Shown: positions 41,565 through 51,912 of the stretch, piece by piece
Layout of the letters: each line of letters opens with the position of its first letter
How positions within the stretch are numbered: the first letter of the stretch is position 1
NCBI GenBank assembly: GCA_947259215.1
Contig: CAMYLJ010000025.1
Span: forward strand, 1-64,000
Reading direction: 5' to 3'
DNA length: 64,000 nucleotides
From: an uncultured delta proteobacterium
GTDB lineage: Bacteria; Myxococcota_A; UBA9160; JAFDET01
Translations under genes and position numbers: made by a program
The notes under the pieces: model-generated
The model's input: only the letters and a program-made list of their open reading frames with translations
What the model was told of the DNA's origin: nothing
The model's database searches: none

Positions 41565-44500
41565 ATGAGCTTCCTGGACACGGTACGGCGAGCCAAGGCG
41601 TATCTGGAGGACCAGGGTCGCGTCTCCCTGCGGGCCCTGCGGCGCGAGTTCGGCCTCGACGACGAGGCCCTGGACGAGCTGGTGCAGGAGCTGGTGGACG
41701 TCCAGCAGGTGGCGGCCCGCGAGGGCAAGTTCCTCAGCTGGGTCGGCCCCGCCGGCGCGGCGGCTTCCGCTGCGCCCGCCTTCGGCGGCGAGGGCGAGCG
41801 CCGGCAGCTGACGGTCCTGTTCTGCGATCTCGTCGGGTCGACCCAGCTGGCCGCCGACCTCGATCCGGAAGACTGGCGAGAGGTGGTGCGCGGCTACCAG
41901 GATGCCGCCGCCCAGGTGGTCGAGGCGGCTGGCGGCCACGTGGCGCAGTACCTGGGCGACGGACTCCTCGTGTACTTCGGGTACCCGACAGCCCACGAGA
42001 ACGACGCCGAGCACGCGGTGCGCGCCGGCCTCGGCCTGGTGGCGGCCGTGGCGCAGCGCAACCCGCGGCTCCAGGCGCAGCTCGGGGTCCAGCTGGCCGT
42101 GCGCATCGGGATCCACACGGGCCCGGTGGTCGTGGCCGAGATGGGGCGCGGCGCCAGCCGCGAGCGGCTCGCCATGGGAGAGACCACCAACGTCGCTGCC
42201 CACCTCCAGGCGGTCGCCGCACCGAACCGCGTCTGCCTCTCCGCGGCGACGTTGCGCCTGATTCACGGCGTCTTCCAGACGCGCGACCTCGGCCTCCGTG
42301 AGCTCAAGGCGGGCCGCCAGATCCACGCGCACGAGGCGGAGCGCGTGATCGCCACCCCGACCGGCTTCGACCGCGCCATCCCCGAACGGCCGACGGCGTT
42401 CGTGGGTCGCGATCCGGAGCTCGGCGTGCTCCAGCAGTGCTGGGCGCGCACGCGCGAGGGGTACGGCCAGGCGGTGCTGATCTCCGGCGATCCCGGCATC
42501 GGGAAGTCCCGCCTCGTCCACGAGTTCCGCGCGGCGATCGCCGAGCAGCCGCACGCCTGGCTCGAGGGACGCTGCTCTCCCTACGCGCAGGAGTCGCCCC
42601 TCGACCCGGTCCTCGGGATCCAACGCCGGAGCTTCGGCTTCCGGACCCGGGACACGGCCGAGCAGAAGATCGAGCGCATCGAGGCGACCTTGCGGGCGAC
42701 GGAGTTCGACTTCCCGGACGCCGTGCCGCTCCTGGCGGATCTCCACTCCCTGCCGGTGCCCGCGGACCGCTACGGATCGCTCGACCTGGAGCCCGAGGGC
42801 CGGCGAAGGCGCACCTTGGAGCTGCTCGGCCAGTGGGTGCTCGGGCTCGGGAGGGCCCGGCCCGTGGCGATCGTGCTCGAGGACGTCCACTGGATGGACC
42901 CCTCGACGGCCGAGCTGCTGGCCGCGGTACTGGAACGCTCCGCCAACGAGCGGATCCTGCTGCTGCTGACCGGTCGGCCGGAGTTCCACCCGTCCGGCGG
43001 CCTGCCGGGTCGCCTGACGACACTCGCCCTCGAGCGCCTGGATCCGGGCCAGGTCGAGGCGATCGTGCGCGACGGTAGCCGCGGCCACGAGCTGCCGGCA
43101 GGCTGGAGCGCGCGCATCGCGGAACGCAGCGACGGGATTCCCCTGTTCGCCGAGGAGCTCACGCGAGCCGCCGTCGAGACTGACGCGGCCTGGTCGGAGA
43201 CGAGCGATTCGACGCTGATTCCCTCCACCTTGCGCGATTCCCTGATGGCGCGCCTGGACCGGCTGGGGCCGGCCCGGGAGCTGGCCCAGCTCGCCGCCGT
43301 CGCCGGGCGGGAGCTCTCCCACGAACTGCTCGAGCGCATCGCGTCGCGCGCCGGCCTCCCGCTGGATTCCGCGCTCCAGCGGGTCCTGGACGAAGGCGTC
43401 TTCCTGCGCCGCGGCGCGCCGCCCGAAGCCAGCTACAGCTTCCGCCACGCCCTCATCCAGGACACCGCCTACGAATCGCTGCTCCGCACCACCCGGCGGC
43501 GGCATCACTCCCTGCTCGCGTCCGTGCTCCGGGAAGATCTCCCGGAGATCGCCGAAAGCCGGCCGGAGCTGGTGGCCCGCCACCTGACGCGCGCGCGCGA
43601 AGCGGGGGCAGCGGTCGATTGGTGGCTGCGCGCGGCCGAGCTCGCGCATCGCCGCGCCGCCAACGAAGAGGCGATCGGGCACCTGCGCCGGGGGCTGCGG
43701 ATCGTGGCCGAGAACGGCGGCGATGAGAGACGGGAGTTCCAGCTCCAGCGGGAGCTCTGCCGGGTCCTGGCGGCCGCCCGCGGCTACTCCCACCGGGAGA
43801 CCGAGGCCGCCCACTGGCGCGCCGTCGAGCTGCTCGAGCACGCCGACGATCCCAACCAGGCCGGGGTGGTGCTGTGCGGGCACGCCAACGTCGGAGTGGC
43901 GGGGGGACGTCTCGACCAGGCCTACGAGCGCTACGAACAGATGATCGACCTGTGCCGGGGGCGCGAGCTGGAGCTGGTCGAGCTGGCCGGACGCCTGGGG
44001 CAGGGCATCGTCCTGTTCTTCCGTTCCGAGCTGTCCGCGGCGGTGGAGATCTTCAGCTGGGGCGCGACGCGCTACGACCCCACACGCCATCCGTTCGTGC
44101 AGGCCGGCTTCCCCGACAACCCGGGCGTCGAGGCGCACCACTACGGCGGCTGGGCCCTCTGGTACGCGGGCTATCCGGAGCAGGCCCGTCGCAGCTGCGA
44201 GCGGGCGATCGAGGTTGCGCCGGATCGCTTCTCGGTGGCGTACTCGTTGGCGTTCCGCAGCGCGTTCGAGAACATGACCCGCGACTACGCGCGGGCCGAG
44301 GCGACGGCGCGCGAGGCCCTGCGCCTCGCCGACCGCGACGGCTTCCCCTACGTGCAGTCCCTGGCCGGTCTGATGCGCCTCGCCGCGTACGGGCGTAGGA
44401 CCCGGGATCCCACAACCGAGGCGGACTTCATCGCCATCGTCCGGAGCGCCACCCAGGGAGGCAGCGCGACGGGTGCACCGCTGATCCTGGGAGATCTCGC

Positions 44501-44888
44501 CGAGCTCCAGATCCTGCTCGGGCGTCTTGCCGAAGCCCGCTCGACCCTCGAGCTGGCTCGCACCTTCGCCAGCGAGCGCCAGGAGCGTGTCCACGTCCCC
44601 GAGCTGCAGCGGCTGGCCGGAGAGCTCGCCCTGGCCGCTGGCGCGCCCGACGCCGCGGCCGCCGAGCGCGCGTTCGTCGAGGCTGCCGAGCTCGCCCGCC
44701 GCCAACAGAGTCGCTCCCTGGAGCTGCGCGCCGCCACCTCGCTAGCGCGCCTGTGGCAGCGCCAGGGTCGGAATCGGGAAGCCCACGACGTCCTGGCCCC
44801 GGTCTACGCCTGGTTCGAGGAAGGCTTCGATTGCCGGGACCTGGTGGACGCGAGAAACCTGCTGGACCTGCTCGGAGAATCGCAATGA
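41565..44888 (+). CDS. Class III adenylate/guanylate cyclase-AAA ATPase-TPR signalling protein
   Basis: 1,107 residues. The N-terminal 70 residues form a small helical domain. A class III cyclase domain covers about 78-250 ([20 protein letters not shown] with its metal Asp, [34 protein letters not shown]). A STAND-type ATPase follows with FVGRDPEL (about 283), Walker [10 protein letters not shown] (about 308-316) and Walker [13 protein letters not shown]. About 450 C-terminal residues are TPR-like helical repeats. Such proteins integrate signals through a large sensor; whether the cyclase is active cannot be shown here. The stop overlaps the following flavoprotein gene (ATGA), so the two are co-translated. 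Confidence 0.92.
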   Translation: MSFLDTVRRAKAYLEDQGRVSLRALRREFGLDDEALDELVQELVDVQQVAAREGKFLSWVGPAGAAASAAPAFGGEGERRQLTVLFCDLVGSTQLAADLDPEDWREVVRGYQDAAAQVVEAAGGHVAQYLGDGLLVYFGYPTAHENDAEHAVRAGLGLVAAVAQRNPRLQAQLGVQLAVRIGIHTGPVVVAEMGRGASRERLAMGETTNVAAHLQAVAAPNRVCLSAATLRLIHGVFQTRDLGLRELKAGRQIHAHEAERVIATPTGFDRAIPERPTAFVGRDPELGVLQQCWARTREGYGQAVLISGDPGIGKSRLVHEFRAAIAEQPHAWLEGRCSPYAQESPLDPVLGIQRRSFGFRTRDTAEQKIERIEATLRATEFDFPDAVPLLADLHSLPVPADRYGSLDLEPEGRRRRTLELLGQWVLGLGRARPVAIVLEDVHWMDPSTAELLAAVLERSANERILLLLTGRPEFHPSGGLPGRLTTLALERLDPGQVEAIVRDGSRGHELPAGWSARIAERSDGIPLFAEELTRAAVETDAAWSETSDSTLIPSTLRDSLMARLDRLGPARELAQLAAVAGRELSHELLERIASRAGLPLDSALQRVLDEGVFLRRGAPPEASYSFRHALIQDTAYESLLRTTRRRHHSLLASVLREDLPEIAESRPELVARHLTRAREAGAAVDWWLRAAELAHRRAANEEAIGHLRRGLRIVAENGGDERREFQLQRELCRVLAAARGYSHRETEAAHWRAVELLEHADDPNQAGVVLCGHANVGVAGGRLDQAYERYEQMIDLCRGRELELVELAGRLGQGIVLFFRSELSAAVEIFSWGATRYDPTRHPFVQAGFPDNPGVEAHHYGGWALWYAGYPEQARRSCERAIEVAPDRFSVAYSLAFRSAFENMTRDYARAEATAREALRLADRDGFPYVQSLAGLMRLAAYGRRTRDPTTEADFIAIVRSATQGGSATGAPLILGDLAELQILLGRLAEARSTLELARTFASERQERVHVPELQRLAGELALAAGAPDAAAAERAFVEAAELARRQQSRSLELRAATSLARLWQRQGRNREAHDVLAPVYAWFEEGFDCRDLVDARNLLDLLGESQ

Positions 44889-46348
44889 AGAAGCTCCTCG
44901 GCTACCTCGGCGTCGGCTTCCACACCAGCGTCAACATCCTCCTGAACGCGCTCAGCGGGGGACGTTTCCTGTGGCTCGAAGGTCGGGTGCAAGGCGGCGT
45001 CTTCCACAACTGGGCCCTGGACCACCGCTATCGCCCTCGGCGCGTCGCGCGCCCGGACAGCGAGGAGGCCATCGCAGAAGTCGTCCGCACGTCGCAGCAC
45101 CTGCGGGCGTTCGGCGCGGGGCACTCCTTCAATCCCGGCGTCGTCAGCGAGGAAAACCTGGTGTCGCTCGATCGCCACGCGGGGATCGTCCGTGCGGACC
45201 CGGAAACCGGACGCGTGACGGTGCGGGGCGGCACGCGGGTGCGCGACATCTCTCGTGCACTGCTGGACCGCGGGCTCGCCTTCGGGGGCCTGCCCTCCCA
45301 CGACGCCCAGAGCATCGGCGGGATCCTCTCCACCGACGTGCACGGCACCGGCCGCGACTGGGGCTTCGTGAGCGAGCACGTCGTGCGCCTGCGGCTGGTG
45401 GACGGCGAGGGTCGGAGCCACGACTGCACGCCTGAGGATCCCCTGTTCCAGGCCGCCATCGGCGGGATCGGAGCGGTGGGCATCATCAGCGAAGTGGAGG
45501 TGCAGGCGGTGCCGCGCTTCCACGTCGAGCAGAAGGTAGAGATCTCGAACCTCGACTTCGTGGAGCCGAACCTGGATCGCCTGATCGAGGAAAACGACCA
45601 CCTGAGTCTCTACCTGTTTCCCTTCACGCGACGCTGCCAGATCAACTCCTGGAATCGGACCGAGCGGCCGAAGTCGCGCCTGGGCGAGCTGCGCGAGTTC
45701 CTCGCGATCTCCCTCGACGCCAGCACGGCCGCGTGGGCAGGCGGCCTGCTCGCCTACACGAAGCTCCTGCCGACGGCGTCCGGCCTGGCGCACCGTCTCA
45801 AGAAGGGGACGAACCTGGTGATGGACAGCCACGCGGCCTACAACCGCACCCTGTACCACCAGCACCAGGAGTACGAGGTGACGGTGCCCTACGAGGACTC
45901 TCTCGTGGACATCCGGCGCTTCATCGATCTCTACGAGAAGCTCTACCGCGAAGAGACCCTCCCCTACACCTTGTTCGAGATCCGCTTCACGCCGGCTGGC
46001 CACGCGCGCAGCCTGCTCGGAGCCGGTGTCGGGCGGCGCTCCACCTGGATCCACCTGGTCACGAGCCAGTCCGAGGGCTGGGAGCGCTACTTCTCGGCCG
46101 CGGAAGAGCTGGCGAAGGAGATCGGCGCACGCCCCCACCTGGGCAAGTTCTGCGAGGCCTGCGATCACCGGGACCTGGAACGCCTCCACGGCGAGCGCTT
46201 CGCCACCTTCGTGAAGCTGGTGCACGCGCACGACCCCCAGGGCCGGTTCAGCAACGCCTTCACGCGGCGCGTCTTCGGCACCGGCCAGCCAGATCGCTCG
46301 GCAACGGGCTCCGGTGAGCCTTCGAGAGCCGGCAGCGGAGCCGCCTAA
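44885..46348 (+). CDS. FAD-linked aldonolactone-oxidase-like protein
   Basis: 487 residues. Vanillyl-alcohol-oxidase-superfamily flavoprotein, closest in pattern to L-gulonolactone / D-arabinonolactone oxidases and alditol oxidases. The FAD domain has LRAFGAGHSFNPG, where His80 is the probable covalent flavin site. GGLPSHDAQSIGGILSTDVHGTG and GGIGAVGIISEVEVQ are other FAD-contact loops. The C-terminal PHLGKFCEACD corresponds to the conserved substrate-side region. The N-terminus is hydrophobic but not a clear Sec signal. It is translationally coupled to the cyclase-AAA protein, an unusual partner. Confidence 0.86.
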   Translation: MKKLLGYLGVGFHTSVNILLNALSGGRFLWLEGRVQGGVFHNWALDHRYRPRRVARPDSEEAIAEVVRTSQHLRAFGAGHSFNPGVVSEENLVSLDRHAGIVRADPETGRVTVRGGTRVRDISRALLDRGLAFGGLPSHDAQSIGGILSTDVHGTGRDWGFVSEHVVRLRLVDGEGRSHDCTPEDPLFQAAIGGIGAVGIISEVEVQAVPRFHVEQKVEISNLDFVEPNLDRLIEENDHLSLYLFPFTRRCQINSWNRTERPKSRLGELREFLAISLDASTAAWAGGLLAYTKLLPTASGLAHRLKKGTNLVMDSHAAYNRTLYHQHQEYEVTVPYEDSLVDIRRFIDLYEKLYREETLPYTLFEIRFTPAGHARSLLGAGVGRRSTWIHLVTSQSEGWERYFSAAEELAKEIGARPHLGKFCEACDHRDLERLHGERFATFVKLVHAHDPQGRFSNAFTRRVFGTGQPDRSATGSGEPSRAGSGAA

Positions 46349-46424
46349 AGCCCACAGACCGCAAGGCCGATTTCCGATCCGCACATGCGCGTCTGTACGA
46401 ACCTCGCGATCCGACGGAACCGAC

Positions 46425-48212
46425 ATGGCTGAGCCGGACCCGGCGCAGTCCCCGCTGGAGCAAGACCGCCGCTTCGGACCGGCCGCCCTGGCGGCGCTCC
46501 CCTGGATCGATCGGCTGCTTCCGGCGGCGCTCCTCCAGCAGGACCCGGACACCCAGCTTCGCGCCCGACTGATCCTGCTCGCCCCGATCCCCTTCCTGGC
46601 CGCGGCGATTCCGGCATCCATCGACTACTACAGCGGCGGATCGCCCCGGGCGGCGGCCTTCATCGCGGTGTTCTCGTTCGTGGCCCTGCTCACGCCGCTG
46701 GTCCTCCGCTTCGGGATCGCCGTCGCGGGCCACTTCCAGCTGGCCCTCTACCTGTCGATCATGGCGACGCTCGCCTGGCTCAGCGGTGGACTCGGAACCC
46801 CGCCGCTCTACTCCTACGTCCTGCTGCCGATCATCACCGTGGCGCTCCTCGGACGGAAGGCCGCCGTCGCCTGGAGCTTCGTCGCCTGCGGCGTCGTCGC
46901 CGGTTTCCTGGCCCTGCATCTCTCCGGTCGCGCGCCGCGGCCGGAGGTGACGCAGGCAGCCCTGCTCCGGGGTCATGCGATCCTCGAGATCATGGGCATC
47001 GGCGTGGCCCTGGCGTTTACGCTGTTGCAGGACGTGCAGCGCCGCCGGGCCTTCGGCGAGCTGGACGGCGCACGGGTCCAGGCCGAGGCGGCCAACCGGG
47101 CGAAGGGAGCCTTCCTCGCAAACGTGAGCCACGAGTTCCGCACCCCCATGAACGGCGTCCTCGGGATGAGCTCGCTGCTGGAACGCTCGGAGCTCCAACC
47201 CCAGCAGCGCGAGATGGTCGAGGTGATCCGCGGCTCGGCCGAGAGCCTGCTCACGCTGCTCGACGACATCCTGGACTACTCCGAGATCGAGGCGGGGCGG
47301 CTTCGGCTTCGCGACGAGGCCTTCGACCTGCAGGGACTCGTGGGTGGCGTCCTCAGCCTGCTCGCTCCCCTGGCCGCGGCGAAGAACCTCGAGCTCGTGC
47401 ACGCGGTGGACGCGGACGCCCCGCAGCGGCTGCGGGGTGACGAGCTGCGCATCCGCCAGATCCTCGTGAACCTGCTGGATAACGCCATCAAGTTCACGGA
47501 GCGAGGCCAGGTGGCGCTGCGCGTCAGCGCAGCAGTCGGCGACGGACGTGACACGCTGGTACTGCAGGTCGAGGACACCGGGCCCGGCATTCCCGAGGAG
47601 GCCCGCAGCCGGATCTTCGAGCGCTTCGAGCGGCTGGACGACTCCAGCACCCGCCGCCACGCCGGGACGGGTTTGGGGCTGGCGATCTGCGGCGGCCTGG
47701 TCCAACTCTTCGGCGGCGAGATCTCGCTGGACAGCGAGGCCGGGGCGGGCTCGCGCTTCGAGGTGCGGCTACCGCTCGCCCTCGCCGAGCCGGCGGGGAC
47801 CCCCGCGAACGAGGTCGCGGCCCAGCGCAGGCCCGCATGGGGACTTCACGTGCTCGTCGTCGAAGACAACCCGGTGAACCAGCTGGTCGTCGGGCGCATG
47901 CTCGAGACGCTGGGGTGCCGGGTCTCCCTGGTCGGAGACGGCGAGCAGGCGCTCGCCCTGCTCCGGCGCGAGCCGTGCGACGCGGTGTTGATGGACTGCC
48001 AGCTGCCGGTGCTGGACGGGTTCGCGACGACGCGCGCGATCCGGGCCAGCCCGGCGCTCGCCTCGCTGCCGGTCATCGGCCTGACCGCGAGCGTGACCAC
48101 CGAGGACCGCCAGCGCTGTCGGGATTCCGGGATGGACGAGGTCCTCGGCAAGCCGTGCACCCTGGAGCAGCTCGAGGACGTGCTCGCGGCCTACGCCGAC
48201 AAGCCGGCGTAG
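46425..48212 (+). CDS. Hybrid sensor histidine kinase with receiver domain
   Basis: 595 residues. About six membrane helices (residues about 45-205) form the sensor. HisKA has the phospho-acceptor His236 in NVSHEFRTPM, and the HATPase domain has NLLDNAIKFTERG, DTGPGIPEEA and GTGLGLAI. The receiver domain has the phospho-acceptor Asp524 in VLMDCQLPVLDG and Lys in LGKP. No HPt domain or response regulator is adjacent, so the output is unknown. The ATG at 46425 is chosen over an upstream GTG that overlaps the flavoprotein gene; the SD is weak. It is convergent with the TRAP operon, two bases apart. Confidence 0.9.
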   Translation: MAEPDPAQSPLEQDRRFGPAALAALPWIDRLLPAALLQQDPDTQLRARLILLAPIPFLAAAIPASIDYYSGGSPRAAAFIAVFSFVALLTPLVLRFGIAVAGHFQLALYLSIMATLAWLSGGLGTPPLYSYVLLPIITVALLGRKAAVAWSFVACGVVAGFLALHLSGRAPRPEVTQAALLRGHAILEIMGIGVALAFTLLQDVQRRRAFGELDGARVQAEAANRAKGAFLANVSHEFRTPMNGVLGMSSLLERSELQPQQREMVEVIRGSAESLLTLLDDILDYSEIEAGRLRLRDEAFDLQGLVGGVLSLLAPLAAAKNLELVHAVDADAPQRLRGDELRIRQILVNLLDNAIKFTERGQVALRVSAAVGDGRDTLVLQVEDTGPGIPEEARSRIFERFERLDDSSTRRHAGTGLGLAICGGLVQLFGGEISLDSEAGAGSRFEVRLPLALAEPAGTPANEVAAQRRPAWGLHVLVVEDNPVNQLVVGRMLETLGCRVSLVGDGEQALALLRREPCDAVLMDCQLPVLDGFATTRAIRASPALASLPVIGLTASVTTEDRQRCRDSGMDEVLGKPCTLEQLEDVLAAYADKPA

Positions 48213-48214
48213 CC

Positions 48215-49498
48215 TCAGCCGCGCCCCGGAACCAGCGCGAGGCTCAACGCCGGCCAGTAGGTGATGATCAGCACCGTCACCAGCAGGATCAGGAAGAAGG
48301 GCACGGTGGCGCGGTAGACCTCGAGCACCGGCCGGTCGAAGCGGTAGCTCGCGATGAAGAGGTTCATTCCCACCGGTGGCGTGATGTACCCGATCTGCAT
48401 GTTGGCCAGGAACACGATTCCCAGGTGGACGGGGTGGATCCCGTAGCCCACCGCCACGGGCAGGATGATGGGCACCACGATCACGAGCGCCGAGAAGATG
48501 TCGAGCATCATGCCGAGGGCGAGCAGGAAGAGGTTCAGCAGAATCAGGAAGGTGAGTCGGCTGTCGACGTGGGCCCGGATCGCCTCGAACATCCGGGTCG
48601 GCACCTCGGTGTCGATCAGGTAGTTCGTGGAAGCCAGCGAGACGCCCAGGATGATGAGGATGGCTCCCACCATGACCATCGACTCGCGCATCACCGCCGG
48701 CAGGCGCGCGAGCGGGATCTCGCGCCGGATCCCCACCTCGACCACCAGCACGTAGAGAGCGGTGACGGCAGCCGCCTCCGAGAGGGCGAAGACGCCCCCG
48801 TAGATCCCGCCCAGCACGACCAGCGGCAACGGGATCTCCCAGCTCGAGTCGACCAGCGCGGCGGCGATCTCGCGACGCGAGAATTGGCTTTCGCTTCTCG
48901 GTATGTGCCGGGCCTGCCACAGGCTCCAACCGGAGAGCGCGGTCAGCATCAGGAGGCCCGGCAGGAGACCGGCGGCGAAGACGTCGTCGATCCGCACCGG
49001 CTGCTCGAGCTGCATCTGCTGGGCCACGACGCCGTAGAGGATCAGCGGCAGCGCGGGGGCAAAGAGCAGCCCCAGGCTTCCCGACGTGGTGACGAGCCCG
49101 AGGCTGAAGCGCTCGTCGTAGCCGGCGCGCAGCAGCGCGGGATACAGCAGCGCGCCCAGGGCGACGATCGTGACCCCCGAAGCGCCGGTGAAGGCCGTGA
49201 AGAGCGCGCAGCTCGCCAGCGCCACCACGGCGAGGCCGCCGCGCCGTCCACCCAGGACGGCGTGACTGAGTCGCACCAGACGTTCCGGCGTGCGGCTCTC
49301 GCCCAGCAGGTAGCCCGCGAAGGTGAAGAGCGGGATCGCCACCAGCGCGGGCATCTCGGCCAGCCGGTAGATCTCGATCGCCACGACCGAGAGGTCGATC
49401 TCTTCGCGCAGGAAGCCCAGCAGCGCGCTGGTGCCGATCACGGCGAACAGCGGCGCGCCGAGCAGCGCCAGCAACAGCAGCAGCGCGAACACCATCAT
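48215..49498 (-). CDS. dctM: TRAP transporter large permease (DctM-type)
   Basis: 427-residue inner-membrane protein with about 12 helices. DctM signatures include IPLFTFAGYLLGES, TGASGVTIVALGALLYP, TTSGSLGLLFAPALPLILYG and NMQIGYITPPVGMNLF. It is the Na+-coupled permease of a TRAP system taking up a carboxylate or similar solute. The ATG at 49498 overlaps the small-subunit stop by four bases (ATGA). Last gene of the tatT-dctP-dctQ-dctM operon. Confidence 0.94.
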   Translation of the reverse strand: MMVFALLLLLALLGAPLFAVIGTSALLGFLREEIDLSVVAIEIYRLAEMPALVAIPLFTFAGYLLGESRTPERLVRLSHAVLGGRRGGLAVVALASCALFTAFTGASGVTIVALGALLYPALLRAGYDERFSLGLVTTSGSLGLLFAPALPLILYGVVAQQMQLEQPVRIDDVFAAGLLPGLLMLTALSGWSLWQARHIPRSESQFSRREIAAALVDSSWEIPLPLVVLGGIYGGVFALSEAAAVTALYVLVVEVGIRREIPLARLPAVMRESMVMVGAILIILGVSLASTNYLIDTEVPTRMFEAIRAHVDSRLTFLILLNLFLLALGMMLDIFSALVIVVPIILPVAVGYGIHPVHLGIVFLANMQIGYITPPVGMNLFIASYRFDRPVLEVYRATVPFFLILLVTVLIITYWPALSLALVPGRG

Positions 49499-50028
49499 CC
49501 GCCTGCGCCCTTCCCGCCGTCCGCGGACGCATGCCGCGCCGCGCGCAGCTCGTCGAAGGCAAGCCGCCCGTAGCGCAGCGCGATGGCGCCGAACGCCAGG
49601 GGAATGATCGACTGGAGCGCCCAGGCGGGGATGCCGGAGAAGGCGGTGCTCCCGAAGGCGAACTCCGAGGCCACGAAGCGTCCCGCGTGCCACGCGATGA
49701 GCGCAGACACCGCGGCGGCAAAGAGACTGGTCGCCACGGTCACGGCCGCGCGCATCCGCCCCGGCAGCAGCCGCGAGACCGCATCCACCGTGATGTGGCG
49801 TCCGTCGCGACTGGCCGCCACCGCGCCGAGCAGCCCCAGCCACAGGACCAGCACCCGCAGCAGGGGATCGGCCCAGGCGAGGCCGGTGCCGAAGACGCCG
49901 CGCAGCACGATCTGGAGCGCGGCCAGGAAGATCAGGGCTCCCAGCAGCAGCGCCAGCAGCCCGTCCTCCAGCCGCTGGAGCATCCCGCTCGCCTGCTCCG
50001 CGCGCTCCGGAGGCCGGCCCGTGGTCAC
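49495..50028 (-). CDS. dctQ: TRAP transporter small permease (DctQ-type)
   Basis: 177 residues with four membrane helices, of which LLALLLGALIFLAALQIVLR is the first. LAWADPLLRVLVLWLGLLGA and SRDGRHITVDAVSRLLP are the DctQ hallmarks. It is the obligate partner of DctM. The GTG start overlaps the DctP stop (GTGA) and the stop overlaps the DctM start. Confidence 0.92.
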   Translation of the reverse strand: MTTGRPPERAEQASGMLQRLEDGLLALLLGALIFLAALQIVLRGVFGTGLAWADPLLRVLVLWLGLLGAVAASRDGRHITVDAVSRLLPGRMRAAVTVATSLFAAAVSALIAWHAGRFVASEFAFGSTAFSGIPAWALQSIIPLAFGAIALRYGRLAFDELRAARHASADGGKGAGG

Positions 50029-51053
50029 GGTCCGCCTGAGGCGTTCCGGTATTCGCGCAGGTGGCGCTGGAGCTCCTCGATCACCGCCTCGGAGTAGATC
50101 CGCTTCTCGCGCAGAGCCACCAGGGCCTTGCCCGCAATGTCGTGCCAGCGCTCGACCTCTTCCGGCGTGGTGGCCGTGACGAACTCGATGCCCTGTCCCC
50201 GCAGTGCCTGGCGGGCGCCCTCTTCGCCCTCGCGGGTAGCGGCGTCCAGACGGGCTCCCGCATCGCGCACGGCCTCCCGGACGACGCGCTGATCCGCGGG
50301 GCCGAGCTTCGCGAACACCTTGCGGTCGATGACGAAGACCCCGGTCAGGTAGCTCAAAGGCACGTCCGTCAGGTACTCGAGCTTGGTGTGCCACTGGAGC
50401 GCGATCACGCCCATCGCCGGTCCCGCCACCGTATCCACCAGGCCGGTCTGGAGCGCGGTGTAGACGTCCGCCAGGGGCAGCTGGATGGGGGACACGCCGG
50501 CGACCTGGAAGGCCGTCATGCTCATGGCGTCGCCTTCCTGGATCCACACCTTCCTGTCGGCCAGGTCGCCCACCTGGCGCGCCGGCTTCTCGGACATCAG
50601 GTAGGCAAAGCCCCCGTCGCTGATGGCCAGCGCGGCGAAGCCGGCCTTCTCGATGCCGGCGGTCATCCCGGCATCCATGCGCTCGCGCACGTAGTCCACC
50701 TCGGCGTAGGAGCGGAAGAGCAGCGGGATGCCGTAGAGCTCGAGGTCCGGGTACACGGGCGCCAGCGCGCCGCTGGTGAACGCTCCGCCCTGGAGCTGGC
50801 CGGCGCGGATCTTGCGGAGCACCGTCTTGTCGTTGCCCATCACCCCGCCGGGGTAGAACTTGAGGGTGACCCGCCCCTCGGTCTTCGTCGCGATCTCCTT
50901 GGCGACCTGGCGCATCTCCTGCATCCAGGCGCTGCCCTCCGGCACGACGGTCGCGATCTTGAGCGTGCGTGCGTGCGCGGCCGTGGGGAGCGCGACGACG
51001 CCCGACAGGACCAGGAGCACGAGCAGCCGGAGCAGCGGAACCGGGATCTTCAC
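50025..51053 (-). CDS. dctP: TRAP transporter substrate-binding protein (DctP-type)
   Basis: 342-residue periplasmic protein. The signal peptide covers about 1-28 (LLRLLVLLVLSGVV, ending AHA). DctP features are KIATVVPEGSAWMQEM, LKFYPGGVMGNDKTVLRKIR, VWIQEGDAMSMTAFQVAGVS and PLADVYTALQTGLVDTV. The usual substrate-contacting Arg of carboxylate binders is not evident in VWIQEG, so the ligand could differ from C4-dicarboxylates. The GTG at 51053 is eight bases after the TatT stop with GAGGG before it. Confidence 0.92.
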   Translation of the reverse strand: MKIPVPLLRLLVLLVLSGVVALPTAAHARTLKIATVVPEGSAWMQEMRQVAKEIATKTEGRVTLKFYPGGVMGNDKTVLRKIRAGQLQGGAFTSGALAPVYPDLELYGIPLLFRSYAEVDYVRERMDAGMTAGIEKAGFAALAISDGGFAYLMSEKPARQVGDLADRKVWIQEGDAMSMTAFQVAGVSPIQLPLADVYTALQTGLVDTVAGPAMGVIALQWHTKLEYLTDVPLSYLTGVFVIDRKVFAKLGPADQRVVREAVRDAGARLDAATREGEEGARQALRGQGIEFVTATTPEEVERWHDIAGKALVALREKRIYSEAVIEELQRHLREYRNASGGP

Positions 51054-51060
51054 GGCGCCC

Positions 51061-51912
51061 TCAGAAGTAGTCGTCGGCATCGGCCAGCAGCTGACGGGCC
51101 TCGTCCTGGGCCAGGGTGTTGCTGAGGGTCAGGCGCGGGGCCGCGGGGTCGGCGGCCACCACTTCGTCCAACAGCTGGTCGTGGAGCGGGCGGTCGAACA
51201 CGAGCCGCGCGTAGTAGCGGGCGAAGAGCACCTTGGCCATCAGGTCCCGCCCCTCCGAGAGCGCCACGGCGCGCTCGAAGTGCTGGCGCCCGGCCTCCGG
51301 CTGCCCTCCCAGGCTCGCCGGCCGCTGTGTGAATAGCACGCCCAGGTAGAGATGGGGCCCGCCGTCCTCGTAGGACTCGTCCAGCTCCAGCACGCGTCCC
51401 ATCAGCGCTTCGACCTTGGGAACCTCGGCGATCGCACCCCAGTCGTCCCCGCGCGACTGGATCCACCCGGCCCAGGCGCGGCCGAATGCGTAGAGCACCG
51501 GCACGTCGTCCGTCTCCAGCGGGGCCAGCGTGGCGACGAACGCGTCGAAGGGCTCCCCGAGCGCCGCGCAGACGTCCGGCAGCTCCACGCAGAGCGCCCG
51601 CCGCGCGTAGTCGAAGGAGCGCTGCGACAGCCGCTGCTGCCGCACGGGGTCCGCCACGAACGCCGACCCGTACGCGCCGTACATGCTGGAGCCCGCCAGC
51701 AGCAGCTCCGTGTCGTCGGGAGCACCCTCGATCAACCCGTCGATGGCCAGGAGATAGGCGGGCGCACCGTCGCGCACGATCGACGGGTCGGTCTGGTTCA
51801 GCAGCACCTCGTACAGATTCTCGGCAAAGGGCGTAGCCGCGGTGCGCCCGAGGGCGGCACAGCCGGCCACGGCGAGCAGCAACGGAAGGGACACGGCTGC
51901 GGAGCGCCACAT
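51061..51912 (-). CDS. tatT: TatT-type TPR lipoprotein of a TRAP transporter (TPAT system)
   Basis: 283 residues. The lipoprotein signal ends AVAGC (Cys18). The mature part is helical with TPR-like pairs (LYEVLLNQTDPSIVRDGAPA, LYLGVLFTQRPASLGG, RQHFERAVALSEGRDLM) and matches the TatT family, which binds the DctP protein in TPR-protein-associated TRAP transporters. A GTG at 51933 with a GAGG upstream is an alternative start that would lengthen the protein by seven residues. It is the first gene of the operon. The 239-base divergent gap to the kinase at 52152 contains no clear promoter. Confidence 0.87.
   Translation of the reverse strand: MWRSAAVSLPLLLAVAGCAALGRTAATPFAENLYEVLLNQTDPSIVRDGAPAYLLAIDGLIEGAPDDTELLLAGSSMYGAYGSAFVADPVRQQRLSQRSFDYARRALCVELPDVCAALGEPFDAFVATLAPLETDDVPVLYAFGRAWAGWIQSRGDDWGAIAEVPKVEALMGRVLELDESYEDGGPHLYLGVLFTQRPASLGGQPEAGRQHFERAVALSEGRDLMAKVLFARYYARLVFDRPLHDQLLDEVVAADPAAPRLTLSNTLAQDEARQLLADADDYF

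Noticed and set aside
41544-44705. Long minus-strand open frame opposite the cyclase-AAA gene
   Set aside because: The plus-strand product has clear cyclase, P-loop and TPR motifs. The antisense product has none.
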